The position numbers and the translations under genes were made by a program. Below, in pieces: positions 46,971-55,244 of a stretch of 55,244 nt of DNA. How positions within the stretch are numbered: position 1 is the first letter of the stretch; every line of letters begins with the position of its first letter. This DNA is from Sphingomonas bacterium (GTDB taxonomy: Bacteria; Pseudomonadota; Alphaproteobacteria; Sphingomonadales; Sphingomonadaceae), in NCBI RefSeq assembly GCF_903642285.1, contig NZ_CAHJWJ010000021.1:1-55244 (forward strand), written 5' to 3'. The notes under the pieces were generated by a model, which saw only the letters and a list, made by a program, of their open reading frames with translations, was not told where the DNA came from and did not search any database.

Positions 46971-48176
46971 ATGCAGACCGCCGCGAACCTGATGCCCATT
47001 CCCGGGCATATCGACCCCGTGCCCGTCCCCCGTGCGCTCGCGCCGCGCAGCGACGGGCGGATCGACCTGCTCGGGTTGTCGAAGGACGATTTGCGGATGG
47101 CGCTGGAGACGTCGCAGCTCGACCCGAAACAGGCCAAGCTGCGCGCCAAGCAGCTGTTCCACTGGATCTACAACCGCGGCGCGACCGTGTTCTCGGTCAT
47201 GACCGATATCTCCAAGACCATGCAGCCCTGGCTCGAACAGCGCTTCGTCATCAGCCGACCGCAGGTGGTCGAGGCGCAGGTATCGACCGACGGCACGCGC
47301 AAATGGCTGCTGCGGACCGACGACGGCAATGATTACGAGATGGTCTTCATCCCCGATGCGGACCGCGGCACCTTGTGCGTGTCGAGCCAGGTCGGCTGTA
47401 CGCTCAATTGCCGCTTCTGCCATACCGGTACGATGCGGCTGGTGCGCAACCTGACGTCGGCGGAGATCGTCGGGCAGGTTATGCTGGCGCGCGACGTGCT
47501 GGGCGAATGGCCGAGCCAGCCCGAGGGGCGGATGCTGACTAACATCGTGATGATGGGCATGGGCGAGCCGCTGTATAATTTCGACGCGGTGAAGGGTGCG
47601 CTGAAGCTGGTCATGGATGGCGACGGCCTCGGCCTGTCGCGGCGGCGGATCACCCTCTCCACCTCCGGCGTGGTGCCGATGATGGCGCGCGCAGGCGAGG
47701 AGATCGGCGTTAACCTCGCGGTGTCGCTGCACGCGGTGACCAAGGAAGTGCGCGACGAGATCGTGCCGCTGAACCGCAAATACGGGATCGAGGAACTGCT
47801 GCAGGCCTGCGCTGACTATCCGGGTGCAAACAATGCGCGGCGGATCACGTTCGAATATGTCATGCTGCGCGGCAAGAACGACAGCGATTCGGACGCGCGC
47901 GAACTCGTCCGGCTGATCCGGCAGTACGATCTGCCGGCGAAGGTGAATCTGATCCCGTTCAACCCCTGGCCGGGCGCGCCGTACGACACCTCGACGCCCG
48001 AACGGGTGCGCGCATTCTCGGCGATCGTGTTCGACGCCGGCATCTCCGCACCGGTGCGCACCCCGCGCGGGCGCGATATCGACGCGGCGTGCGGGCAGCT
48101 GAAGACCGCGAGCGAGAAGAGGAGCCGCGCGGAACTGGATGCGCAGGCGGAGGCGAAGCTGCTGGCGCTGGGGTGA
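46971..48176 (+). CDS. rlmN: Dual-specificity 23S rRNA/tRNA methyltransferase RlmN
   Basis: 401 residues. The radical-SAM cluster cysteines are C143, C147 and C150 in [11 protein letters not shown]. The N-terminal accessory domain contains [23 protein letters not shown] sequence, then [15 protein letters not shown] and [14 protein letters not shown]. The methyl-carrying cysteine is in [11 protein letters not shown] near the C-terminus. RlmN methylates A2503 of 23S rRNA and A37 of some tRNAs. Transcription appears independent of the upstream genes, from which it is separated by a palindromic element. Confidence 0.95.
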   Translation: MQTAANLMPIPGHIDPVPVPRALAPRSDGRIDLLGLSKDDLRMALETSQLDPKQAKLRAKQLFHWIYNRGATVFSVMTDISKTMQPWLEQRFVISRPQVVEAQVSTDGTRKWLLRTDDGNDYEMVFIPDADRGTLCVSSQVGCTLNCRFCHTGTMRLVRNLTSAEIVGQVMLARDVLGEWPSQPEGRMLTNIVMMGMGEPLYNFDAVKGALKLVMDGDGLGLSRRRITLSTSGVVPMMARAGEEIGVNLAVSLHAVTKEVRDEIVPLNRKYGIEELLQACADYPGANNARRITFEYVMLRGKNDSDSDARELVRLIRQYDLPAKVNLIPFNPWPGAPYDTSTPERVRAFSAIVFDAGISAPVRTPRGRDIDAACGQLKTASEKRSRAELDAQAEAKLLALG

Positions 48177-48182
48177 AGCCCT

Positions 48183-48312
48183 CGTCACCCCCGGGCCCCC
48201 CCTCGACGCCGCCTGCGGCGTCGCTCGGGACAGGCTTGCGCCGGGGTCCAGGGCGTCGCAGGACACGTCATGGTCTTTGCGGCCCTGGACGCCGGGACGG
48301 GCCCGCATGACG
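48183..48312. repeat. Larger composite palindromic element
   Basis: It begins CGTCACCCCCGGGCCC and ends GCCGGGACGGGCCCGCATGA. An extra internal GACGCCGCCTGCGGCGTC hairpin (48204-48221) makes it longer than the other members. It lies between rlmN and the TauE/SafE gene. Confidence 0.75.
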
Positions 48313-48322
48313 AAGGTATCAC

Positions 48323-49078
48323 ATGGACCTCACCACGCTCGCCCTCCCCGCCGCCGCCGGCCTCGTCGGCGGCGCGATGAATGCGCTCGCTGGGGGCGGG
48401 ACCTTTGCCACGTTGCCGGCGCTGATCGCGGTCGGGCTGCCCGCGAACGTGGCCAACGCGACCTCCAACGTCGCGTTGCTGCCGGGCGCGGCGACGAGCG
48501 TCTATGCGTTTCGCGACGAGATCGGGCCGGTCGGCGGGGTGCCTATCCGATTGCTGGCGGCGATCACCTTTGTCGGCGGACTGATCGGCAGCGTCCTGCT
48601 GGTGCTGACGCCGTCGCACAGTTTCGACGTCATCATTCCCTGGCTGCTGTTGTTCGCGTTCGTCGTGCTGGCCGTCGGCAAGCCCGCGGCGGCGTGGCTG
48701 CATGGGCGGGTGACGATCGGGCCGCGGACGCTGATCGGGGCGCAGGCGGTGCTTGGCGTTTATGGCGGCTATTTCGGCGGCGGGGTCGGGCTGATGACGA
48801 CCGCGGTCTACGGGTTGCTGGCGGGAATCACGCCGCGGGCGCTGTTCGCGCCGCGCACGCTGATGCTGGCGATCGCGAATGCCGCCGCGGCGATCGTGTT
48901 CGTTGCGACCGGGCTGGTGCGGTGGAGCGCGTGCCTGCCGATGCTGGTCGGGGGGATCCTCGGCGGTTGGGCCGGCGCGCATGTGGGCAAGCGATTGCCG
49001 GCGGGTGTCATCCGGGCGTGGACGTTGCTGGTGACGGCGGCGACGACGGCGGTGTTCTTCTGGCGGGCCTATGGGTGA
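48323..49078 (+). CDS. TauE/SafE family permease
   Basis: 251 residues with about eight hydrophobic helices and the TSUP hallmark near the N-terminus (GGAMNALAGGGTFATLPALI, then VANATSNVALLPGA). The second half repeats it (YGGYFGGGVGLMTTAVYGLL), reflecting the internal duplication of this family. It should move sulfite, organosulfonates or similar anions across the inner membrane. No sulfur-metabolism gene is adjacent. Confidence 0.9.
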   Translation: MDLTTLALPAAAGLVGGAMNALAGGGTFATLPALIAVGLPANVANATSNVALLPGAATSVYAFRDEIGPVGGVPIRLLAAITFVGGLIGSVLLVLTPSHSFDVIIPWLLLFAFVVLAVGKPAAAWLHGRVTIGPRTLIGAQAVLGVYGGYFGGGVGLMTTAVYGLLAGITPRALFAPRTLMLAIANAAAAIVFVATGLVRWSACLPMLVGGILGGWAGAHVGKRLPAGVIRAWTLLVTAATTAVFFWRAYG

Positions 49079-49097
49079 GAGGGGCGGTGCCTCTTTT

Positions 49098-49128
49098 CGT
49101 CATGCCGTGCTCGTCCGCCGGGATGACG
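49098..49128. repeat. Short, degenerate palindromic element
   Basis: CGTCATGCCGTGCTCGTCCG runs into CCGGGATGACG. It has the outer ends of the family without the CCAG/CTGGA interior, so it looks like a deleted copy. It lies between the convergent permease and flavin-reductase genes and may act as a transcription end. Confidence 0.5.
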
Positions 49129-49130
49129 GT

Positions 49131-49748
49131 TCACCCCGGCCGCCGCATCTCGAACCGCTGCGCCTCCGTCACGGTGAAATAATCGGCCGGGCCGCCGCCG
49201 CGGCTGACCGGTTCGGCCAGCACCGTCCTGTACGATCCGTCGACCAGCATGCGACGATCGATATGGATCCCGACCGCTTCGCCGATGACCAGCCATTGGT
49301 CGAGCGCGCGGCCTTCCTTCGTCTCCAGCCGGATCAACTGCGTCAGCCGGCATTCGAACGCCACCGGGCTGTCCGCCACGCGCGGCGGGCGGACCAGGCG
49401 CGAAGGTTCGGCCTTCAGCCCGGCGAGCGCGAATTCGTCCACCTCCGGCGCGACCCCGGCGGAACTGGCGTTCATCGCCTCGGCGAGCGGTCGCGTGACG
49501 AGGTTCCACACGAATTCGCCCGTCGCGGCCACGTTCGCCACGCTGTCCTTCCACCCCACCGAGGAAAAACCGATCAGCGGCGGGCTGTAGTTCAGCAGGT
49601 TGAAGAAGCTGTACGGCGCGATGTTTCGCGTGCCATCCTCCGCGATCGTGCTGATCCAGCCGATCGGGCGCGGCGCGACGATGGCGTTCAGCGGATCGTG
49701 CGCCAGGCCGTGTCCGGTCGCGGGTTCGTAGAAATGCCAGTCGGTCAT
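49131..49748 (-). CDS. Flavin reductase-like FMN-binding protein
   Basis: 205 residues from ATG 49748. The split-barrel flavin reductase pattern is visible: DPLNAIVAPRPIGWISTIA, NIAPYSFFNLLNYSPPLIGF, then WKDSVANVAATGEFVWNLVT and ALDQWLVIGEAVGIHIDRR. These enzymes reduce FMN with NAD(P)H, or bind flavin in oxygenase systems. It lies alone, divergent from cfa. Confidence 0.88.
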   Translation of the reverse strand: MTDWHFYEPATGHGLAHDPLNAIVAPRPIGWISTIAEDGTRNIAPYSFFNLLNYSPPLIGFSSVGWKDSVANVAATGEFVWNLVTRPLAEAMNASSAGVAPEVDEFALAGLKAEPSRLVRPPRVADSPVAFECRLTQLIRLETKEGRALDQWLVIGEAVGIHIDRRMLVDGSYRTVLAEPVSRGGGPADYFTVTEAQRFEMRRPG

Positions 49749-49864
49749 CGTCGCTCCGTTGCGTGGATGGCCGGACAATGCATCGATCTCCGGATCGGTC
49801 CCCACCTATCTCAGCGATCTTTTGCTTGGAACGCGGCCGCGATGGCGTTTAGACGACGCGGACA

Positions 49865-51091
49865 ATGGCACTCATCGACCTGTTCTTCGCCCGCCGGGTC
49901 CTGCGCGGGCAACTGACCGTCACGCATGCGAACGGAATCGTTCGCACCTTCGGCTCGCCGGACCCCGATTTCCCTACGGTCGCGATCCGCTTCACCGATC
50001 GCGGAGCGGCGAATTTCATCGTCCGCAATCCCGGGCTGGGGGCGGCGGAGGCCTTTATGGACGGCCGGCTGATCGTCGAGGGCGACGATATCAAGGCGCT
50101 CGTCGACCTGCTGACCGGCAACGATCCGTGGGAGCAGGGCGGCGACCTGCTCGCGCCCGGCATCGCCCGGCGATCGGTGCAGGCGATCACGCACCGGATC
50201 GGCCGGATCAACATGGCGCGCGCGTCGAAGCGCAACGTCGCGCATCATTACGACCTGTCCGACCGGCTGTACGATCTCTTCCTCGACGCCGACCGGCAAT
50301 ATAGCTGCGCCTATTTCACCGATCCCGCGAACAGCCTGGAACAGGCGCAGGCGGACAAGAAGGCGCATATCGCCGCCAAGCTGGCGATCGAACCGGGGAT
50401 GCGCGTCCTCGACATCGGCTGCGGCTGGGGTGGGATGGCGCTGTACCTGCACGCGAAGACGGGTGCCGAGGTGCTGGGCGTGACGCTGAGCGAGGAACAG
50501 CTCAAGGTCGCGCGCCGCCGCGCCGCGGATGCGGGCGTGTCGGACAAGGTGCGGTTCGAGCTGATCGACTACCGCGCGGTCACGGGCACGTTCGACCGGA
50601 TCGTCTCGGTCGGCATGTTCGAACATGTCGGGCCGGCGCATTACAAGGCGTTCTTCCGCCAATGCTGCAATCTGCTGGCCGACAAGGGCGTCATGCTCCT
50701 TCACACGATCGGCCGGATGGGCACGCCGGGGGTGACCGACGACTTCACAGCCAAATACATCTTTCCCGGCGGCTACAACCCCGCGCTGTCGGAGATCGTG
50801 CGCGGCTATGAGGGTCTGCGGATGTTCCCGACCGATATCGAGGTGCTGCGGCTGCATTATTCCTGGACGATCGACGCCTGGTATGCGCGCACCGTCGCGG
50901 CCAGGGACGAGATCGTGGCGATGTACGACCTGCGCTTCTACCGGATGTGGATCTTCTACCTCGCCGGCGCGTCGGCGGCGTTCCGCAACGGAAGTCTCTG
51001 CAACTACCAGCTGCAATTCTCGCGCAGCCGGACGGCGCTGCCCGTGACGCGGGATTATATGCTGGAGGGCGAGCGGGGGTTGCGGGGATGA
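49865..51091 (+). CDS. cfa: Cyclopropane-fatty-acyl-phospholipid synthase
   Basis: 408 residues. An N-terminal lipid-binding part leads to KRNVAHHYDLSDRLYDLFLD, and the SAM-binding motif I is VLDIGCGWGGMALYLH near residue 182. VGMFEHVGPAHYKAFFRQC and the YIFPGGYNPALSE loop are both typical. It transfers a methylene from SAM to unsaturated acyl chains of membrane lipids. It stands alone, followed by a palindromic element. Confidence 0.93.
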   Translation: MALIDLFFARRVLRGQLTVTHANGIVRTFGSPDPDFPTVAIRFTDRGAANFIVRNPGLGAAEAFMDGRLIVEGDDIKALVDLLTGNDPWEQGGDLLAPGIARRSVQAITHRIGRINMARASKRNVAHHYDLSDRLYDLFLDADRQYSCAYFTDPANSLEQAQADKKAHIAAKLAIEPGMRVLDIGCGWGGMALYLHAKTGAEVLGVTLSEEQLKVARRRAADAGVSDKVRFELIDYRAVTGTFDRIVSVGMFEHVGPAHYKAFFRQCCNLLADKGVMLLHTIGRMGTPGVTDDFTAKYIFPGGYNPALSEIVRGYEGLRMFPTDIEVLRLHYSWTIDAWYARTVAARDEIVAMYDLRFYRMWIFYLAGASAAFRNGSLCNYQLQFSRSRTALPVTRDYMLEGERGLRG

Positions 51092-51098
51092 CATCCTC

Positions 51099-51181
51099 CG
51101 TCATGCCGGGCTTGTCCCTGCATCCAGAGGCGCACGCGATGTCTGTGGGGCTCTGGACCCCGGCACGAGGCCGGGGTGACG
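51099..51181. repeat. GTCATGCCGGG-type palindromic element
   Basis: CGTCATGCCGGGCTTGTCCC faces CCCCGGCACGAGGCCGGGGT, with CATCCAG and CTCTGGA inside. It lies between the cfa stop and the convergent EF-hand gene stop. Confidence 0.82.
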
Positions 51182-51194
51182 AGCAAGGTCGTTA

Positions 51195-51575
51195 CTACCG
51201 CCCCTTCGCCGCCCCCGCCGCCGCGCGTTCGTCCGCGTCGATCTTGCCGTCGTGGTTGCGGTCGTAGAGGTCGAACGTCTTCGCGAGCAGCGTCTGCCCC
51301 TCGGCGCGGGTGACCTTGCCGTCCTTGTTGGCGTCGGCATGGTCGAACCACAGATCGGCGAGCCGCTTGGCATGGACCGGATCGATCCGGTTGCCCGACG
51401 CCTGCATCCGCCCGATCCGCGCCTGCACCTCCGCTCGGGTGAGGACGCCGTCGTGATTGGTGTCGGTCGCGGCGAATTCCAGGTCGTATTTCGCGGCCGC
51501 CGAGGCGCGCGTGTCCTGCGCCGCGGCGGGGACGGCAATGCCCGCGAGGGCGGCGGCGAGAGTAAGGCGGATCAT
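51195..51575 (-). CDS. Secreted EF-hand calcium-binding protein
   Basis: 126 residues with a signal peptide (MIRLTLAAALAGIAVPAAA). Three EF-hand loops can be read: DTNHDGVLTRAE, DANKDGKVTRAE and DRNHDGKIDADE, each with Asp/Asn at the calcium positions. It should bind calcium in the periplasm or outside the cell. The longer open frame upstream of 51575 is the shadow of argG. Convergent with cfa. Confidence 0.88.
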   Translation of the reverse strand: MIRLTLAAALAGIAVPAAAQDTRASAAAKYDLEFAATDTNHDGVLTRAEVQARIGRMQASGNRIDPVHAKRLADLWFDHADANKDGKVTRAEGQTLLAKTFDLYDRNHDGKIDADERAAAGAAKGR

Positions 51576-51710
51576 GGTGGGCTCCAACGAAGGTCGGCGC
51601 GCGCACTGACCGCACACGCTTGTATCGCCGATGAACGGCGGGCGGTTGCGCGCGGCTGCGCGAGGGCATATCGGCGCGCCCAACCCTGACGACAGCCGAG
51701 GACGATCCCG

Positions 51711-52958
51711 TTGAGCGATGACATCAAGCGCCCCGTCGGCGGTGCCGACATTAAAAAGGTGGTACTCGCCTATTCCGGCGGGCTGGACACCAGCGTCATC
51801 CTGAAATGGCTGCAGCAGGAATACAGTTGCGAGGTCGTGACCTTCACCGCGGACCTGGGCCAGGGCGAGGAACTGGAGCCCGCGCGGGCCAAGGCGGTGA
51901 TGATGGGGGTGAAGCCCGAACACATCTTCATCGACGATCTGCGCGAGGAATTCGTGCGCGATTACGTGTTCCCGATGATGCGGTCGAACGCACTGTACGA
52001 GGGGCTGTACCTGCTCGGCACCTCGATCGCGCGGCCGCTGATCGCCAAGCGCCAGATCGAGATCGCGCGGATGGTCGGGGCGGATGCGGTCAGCCACGGC
52101 GCGACCGGCAAGGGCAACGACCAGGTCCGCTTCGAACTCGGCTATTACGCGCTCGCCCCCGACATCAAGGTCATCGCGCCGTGGCGCGAATGGGACCTCA
52201 CCAGCCGCACCCGGCTGATCGAGTTCGCCGAGCAGCATCAGATCCCGGTCAGCAAGGACAAGCGCGGCGAGGCGCCGTTTTCGACCGACGCGAACATGCT
52301 GCACACCTCGTCCGAGGGGCAGGTGCTGGAGGACCCTTGGGCCGAAGTGCCCGACTATGTCTATTCGCGCACGGTGAATCCTGAGGACGCGCCGGACGTG
52401 CCCGAATATATCACGATCGACTTCGAGCGTGGCGACGGCGTTGCGATCAACGGCGAGGGGATGAGCCCCGCGACATTGCTGGAGACGCTCAACGACTATG
52501 GCCGCAGGCACGGCATCGGCCGGCTCGACCTCGTCGAGAACCGCTTCGTCGGCATGAAGTCGCGCGGCATGTACGAGACGCCGGGCGGGACGATCTATCA
52601 CCTCGCGCACCGCGGCATCGAGCAGCTGACGCTCGACCGCGGCGCGGCGCATCTGAAGGACGAACTCGCGCCGCGTTATGCCGAGCTGATCTATAACGGC
52701 TTCTGGTTCAGCCCGGAGCGCGAGATGCTGCAGGCGGCGATCGACCATAGCCAGGAGAAGGTGTCGGGGACGGTTCGGCTGAAGCTCTACAAGGGCGGGG
52801 TGTATGTCGTCGGGCGGCAGTCGCCCAATTCGCTATATTCGGAGAAGGTCGTGACGTTCGAGGACGATCAGGGCGCATACGACCAGCGCGACGCGGCGGG
52901 GTTCATCAAGCTGAACGCGCTTCGGCTGCGGTTGTTGGGGCGGCGGGATCGGGAATGA
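51711..52958 (+). CDS. argG: Argininosuccinate synthase
   Basis: 415 residues starting at TTG 51711. AYSGGLDTS at 20-28 is the ATP-pyrophosphatase loop. [36 protein letters not shown] and [19 protein letters not shown] are all family signatures. It joins citrulline and aspartate in arginine synthesis. TTG is the only start that gives the usual N-terminus without the upstream unrelated region. No other arg gene is nearby. Confidence 0.95.
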   Translation: MSDDIKRPVGGADIKKVVLAYSGGLDTSVILKWLQQEYSCEVVTFTADLGQGEELEPARAKAVMMGVKPEHIFIDDLREEFVRDYVFPMMRSNALYEGLYLLGTSIARPLIAKRQIEIARMVGADAVSHGATGKGNDQVRFELGYYALAPDIKVIAPWREWDLTSRTRLIEFAEQHQIPVSKDKRGEAPFSTDANMLHTSSEGQVLEDPWAEVPDYVYSRTVNPEDAPDVPEYITIDFERGDGVAINGEGMSPATLLETLNDYGRRHGIGRLDLVENRFVGMKSRGMYETPGGTIYHLAHRGIEQLTLDRGAAHLKDELAPRYAELIYNGFWFSPEREMLQAAIDHSQEKVSGTVRLKLYKGGVYVVGRQSPNSLYSEKVVTFEDDQGAYDQRDAAGFIKLNALRLRLLGRRDRE

Positions 52959-52967
52959 GCGATCTTT

Positions 52968-53049
52968 CGTCATCCCGGGCTCGTCCCGGCATCCAGACCG
53001 CACGCGATTCGCTCGCGGCCCTGGATCCCGGGACGAGTCCGGGATGACG
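52968..53049. repeat. GTCATCCCGGG-type palindromic element
   Basis: CGTCATCCCGGGCTCGTCCC pairs with GATCCCGGGACGAGTCCGGG, with CATCCAG and CCTGGAT inside. It lies between argG and the lyase gene, starting nine bases after the argG stop. Confidence 0.85.
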
Positions 53050-53062
53050 GAGTAGCACGCCA

Positions 53063-53890
53063 ATGACCTGCCCCCGCCGCGCCGCGCTCTACCTCCCCGC
53101 TTCCAATCCGCGCGCGATCGCGAAGGCGCGGACTTTAATCGCGGATGTGATGATCCTCGACCTGGAGGATGCGGTCGCGCCCGAGGCGAAGGCGGACGCC
53201 CGCGCCGCAGCGGTCGCCGCGATCGACGAGGGCGGGTTCGGGATGCGCGAACTGGTGGTGCGGGCGAACGGCCTCGGCACCGGATGGGGTGCGGACGATC
53301 TGGCGGCGCTTGCGGCGGCGAAGCCCGATGCGATCCTGGTGCCCAAGGTCTCCGACGCCGCCGATGTCGCGATCTATGTCGAACGCGCGGGTGGCGTGCC
53401 GGTCTGGGCGATGGTCGAGACCGCGGGCGCGGTGTTGCGGCTCGACGCGATCGCGGCTGTGCCGGGGCTGGCGGCGCTGGTGATGGGGACGAACGACCTC
53501 GCCAAGGATCTCAGGATGCGGCCGGGGGCGGACCGGTTGCCGATGCACGGGTTTCTCGCCGCGACGGTCGCGGCGGCGCGGGCGCATGGGCGGATCGCGC
53601 TCGACGGCGTGTGGAATGCGATCGACGATGCCGCTGGGCTGGCAGCGGAATGCGCGCAGGCGGTAGCGTTCGGGTTCGACGGGAAGACGCTGATCCACCC
53701 CGGACAGATCGATGCGTGCCTCGCCGCCTTCCGCCCCTCCGCCGCCGAGATCGCCGCCGCGGAAGCGATCGTCGCCGCCTTCGCGCAGCCCGGGGCGGCG
53801 GGGAAGGGTGCGATCCGGCACGCAGGCGGCATGGTCGAGCGGTTGCACCTTGCCGAGGCGGAGGCGCTGCTCGCACGGGCGAAGGAGTGA
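53063..53890 (+). CDS. HpcH/HpaI-type CoA ester lyase (CitE-like)
   Basis: 275 residues. RRAALYLPASNPRAIAKA leads to DVMILDLEDAVAPEAKADAR, the metal-binding acidic segment of CitE-like lyases. LVVRANGLGTGWGADDL, VWAMVETAGAVLRLDAI and FGFDGKTLIHPGQIDA complete the barrel. It should cleave or form a malyl- or citramalyl-CoA-type ester; the exact substrate is unknown. Its stop overlaps the next start by GTGA. Confidence 0.88.
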   Translation: MTCPRRAALYLPASNPRAIAKARTLIADVMILDLEDAVAPEAKADARAAAVAAIDEGGFGMRELVVRANGLGTGWGADDLAALAAAKPDAILVPKVSDAADVAIYVERAGGVPVWAMVETAGAVLRLDAIAAVPGLAALVMGTNDLAKDLRMRPGADRLPMHGFLAATVAAARAHGRIALDGVWNAIDDAAGLAAECAQAVAFGFDGKTLIHPGQIDACLAAFRPSAAEIAAAEAIVAAFAQPGAAGKGAIRHAGGMVERLHLAEAEALLARAKE

Positions 53891-55244
53891 GCGACCTGCC
53901 GATCCATGCGGTGCTGCCCGACCTGCTGGCGGCGCTGCGCGCGGGATCGAACGCGGTGCTGGTCGCGCCGCCGGGCGCGGGCAAGACGACCGCGGTCGCG
54001 CCCGCGCTGCTGGCCGAACCCTGGTGCTCGGCTGAGATCCTGCTCCTCTCCCCTCGCCGCCTTGCCGCGCGCGCCGCCGCGGAGCGGATGGCGGCGACGG
54101 CAGGCGAGCCGGTCGGGCGCACGATCGGCTATGCGACGCGACTGGACAGCAAGCGATCGGCGGCGACGCGGATCACCGTAGTGACGGAGGGAATCTTCGT
54201 TGCGCGCATCCAGGCCGATCCGGAACTCGCGGGCATCTCCGCGGTGCTGTTCGACGAGGTGCACGAACGCAGCCTCGACGGCGATTTCGGGCTGGCGATG
54301 GCGCTGGATGCGCAAGCCGCGCTTCGGCCCGACCTGCGGCTGGTCGCGATGTCGGCGACGCTCGACGGGTCGCGCTTCGCCGCCTTAATGGGGGACGCGC
54401 TGGTGATCGAGAGCGAGGGGCGCAGCCACCCGCTGACGCTCGTCCATATCGGTCGCGGGGCGGGGCGGATCGAGGACGATATGGCCGCCGCGATCCGCCG
54501 CGCGCTGGTGGAACGGGAGGGCGGGGTGCTCGCCTTCCTGCCCGGCGTGGCGGAGATCGAGCGGACCGCCGAGCGGTTGACCTTGCCCGAGGGTGTCGTG
54601 CTGCACCGGCTCCACGGCAGCCTCGATCCCGCCGCCCAGCGCGCCGCGATCGCGCCCGAGCCGGGGGCGCTGCGCAAGGTCGTGCTGGCGACGAGCATCG
54701 CGGAGACCAGCCTGACGCTGGCAGGCATCCGCATCGTCGTGGACTCCGGGCTCGCACGCCGCGCGCGCTATGACCGGGCGGCGGGGATGACCCGGCTGGT
54801 GACCGAGCGCGCGTCGCAGGCGGCGATCGTCCAGCGCGCCGGGCGCGCGGCGCGGCAGGGGCCGGGGGTGGCATATCGATTGTGGGAGGAAGCGGCGACC
54901 GCCGGCCTGCCGCGCTTCGATCCGCCCGAGATCTTGGAGGCGGACCTGTCGGGACTGGTGCTTGCCGCTGCCTTGTGGGGGGCCGGTGATCCGCGCGATC
55001 TCGCGTGGCTCGATCCGCCGCCCGCCGCCGCGGTGGCGGAGGCACGGGCGCGGCTCGCGGTGCTGGGCGCGATCGATGGCGATGGGCGACCGACGCCGCA
55101 CGGCCGCGCCATCGCCAGGCTGCCGATGCCGCCACGGATCGCGCACATGCTGGTGCGGGCAGGGGAGATGGGACTGGCGCGCGTCGCGGCGGAGGTCGCG
55201 GTGCTGCTGGGCGAGCGCGGGCTTGGCGGGACGGATGTCGATCT
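53887..55244 (+). CDS. hrpB: ATP-dependent RNA helicase HrpB, N-terminal part
   Basis: Starts at GTG 53887 and runs off the right edge. Motif I is APPGAGKTT, motif II is FDEVHERS (DEAH/DExH type), motif III is MSATLDG, and motif VI is IVQRAGRAARQGPG, followed by the helicase-associated domain (YRLWEEAATAGLPRFDPPEI). This is the DEAH-box family of HrpB proteins, whose precise RNA target is not well defined. About 452 residues are visible, roughly half of the expected protein. The start overlaps the CitE-like gene, so the two are translationally coupled. Confidence 0.92.
   Translation, partial: MSDLPIHAVLPDLLAALRAGSNAVLVAPPGAGKTTAVAPALLAEPWCSAEILLLSPRRLAARAAAERMAATAGEPVGRTIGYATRLDSKRSAATRITVVTEGIFVARIQADPELAGISAVLFDEVHERSLDGDFGLAMALDAQAALRPDLRLVAMSATLDGSRFAALMGDALVIESEGRSHPLTLVHIGRGAGRIEDDMAAAIRRALVEREGGVLAFLPGVAEIERTAERLTLPEGVVLHRLHGSLDPAAQRAAIAPEPGALRKVVLATSIAETSLTLAGIRIVVDSGLARRARYDRAAGMTRLVTERASQAAIVQRAGRAARQGPGVAYRLWEEAATAGLPRFDPPEILEADLSGLVLAAALWGAGDPRDLAWLDPPPAAAVAEARARLAVLGAIDGDGRPTPHGRAIARLPMPPRIAHMLVRAGEMGLARVAAEVAVLLGERGLGGTDVD

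Noticed and set aside
46824..48308. 494-codon minus-strand frame opposite rlmN
   Set aside because: Reverse shadow of rlmN; its ends consist of the flanking palindromic elements.

Overview
The window looks like a chromosomal segment of a sphingomonad (Alphaproteobacteria, Sphingomonas or a close relative). Evidence is the high G+C content, frequent GTGA/ATGA overlaps, and sphingomonad-style proteins: a NodT-type efflux protein, a Coq4-family protein, a long-chain polyprenyl diphosphate synthase, class I NrdA/NrdB, DnaN, HflK/HflC/DegP, and many short palindromic intergenic elements. I assigned this by recognising protein families, not by any search.

Region 1 (1-3.8 kb) is a decay zone. It holds the 3' end of an efflux outer-membrane gene, a frameshifted TetR gene, an S9 peptidase missing its N-terminal half and joined to a truncated, frameshifted DUF6880 gene, and a frameshifted C-terminal fragment of a BBE-type FAD oxidoreductase. 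Region 2 (3.8-7.1 kb) is a tight four-gene operon: GT2 glycosyltransferase, acyl-CoA-dehydrogenase-fold protein, PIG-L deacetylase and NodS-like methyltransferase. It reads as an uncharacterised amino-sugar or glycolipid pathway. Region 3 (7.2-14.1 kb) has a membrane-embedded chemotaxis-type signalling protein and a CheY-like receiver. Around them lies a second decay zone: a truncated efflux protein, an esterase fragment, a DUF2339::Aas chimera, a frameshifted TetR gene and an IS3-family remnant.

Region 4 (14.1-20.8 kb) encodes a DUF6065 protein, a 1671-residue HAF-repeat autotransporter with three tandem modules and a long SPPV tandem repeat, and a LuxR protein with an autoinducer-binding domain but no luxI beside it. 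Region 5 (20.8-32.6 kb) is intact housekeeping: polyprenyl synthase, chorismate mutase, DUF2147, dTMP kinase, CoA-binding protein, ApbC, HflK-HflC-DegP, a 2-oxoglutarate-type oxygenase, an MFS exporter and a porin-like protein. Region 6 (32.9-36.35 kb) is a visibly AT-richer island on the minus strand. It holds a BglII-type restriction enzyme, an MT-A70 methylase, a DGQHR-domain protein and a four-TM membrane protein, placed directly after nrdB. The last two may form an undescribed defence module.

Region 7 (36.4-55.2 kb) returns to core genes: nrdB, small envelope proteins, DUF2171, a repeat-flanked DUF559 gene, nrdA, a GNAT protein, coq4, a Tat-exported SDR, dnaN, a histidine phosphatase, rlmN, a TauE/SafE permease, a flavin reductase, cfa, an EF-hand protein, argG, a CitE-like lyase and the start of hrpB. 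This part is studded with about 80-130 bp inverted-repeat elements that are absent from the first 31 kb. I saw no rRNA, tRNA or CRISPR array.
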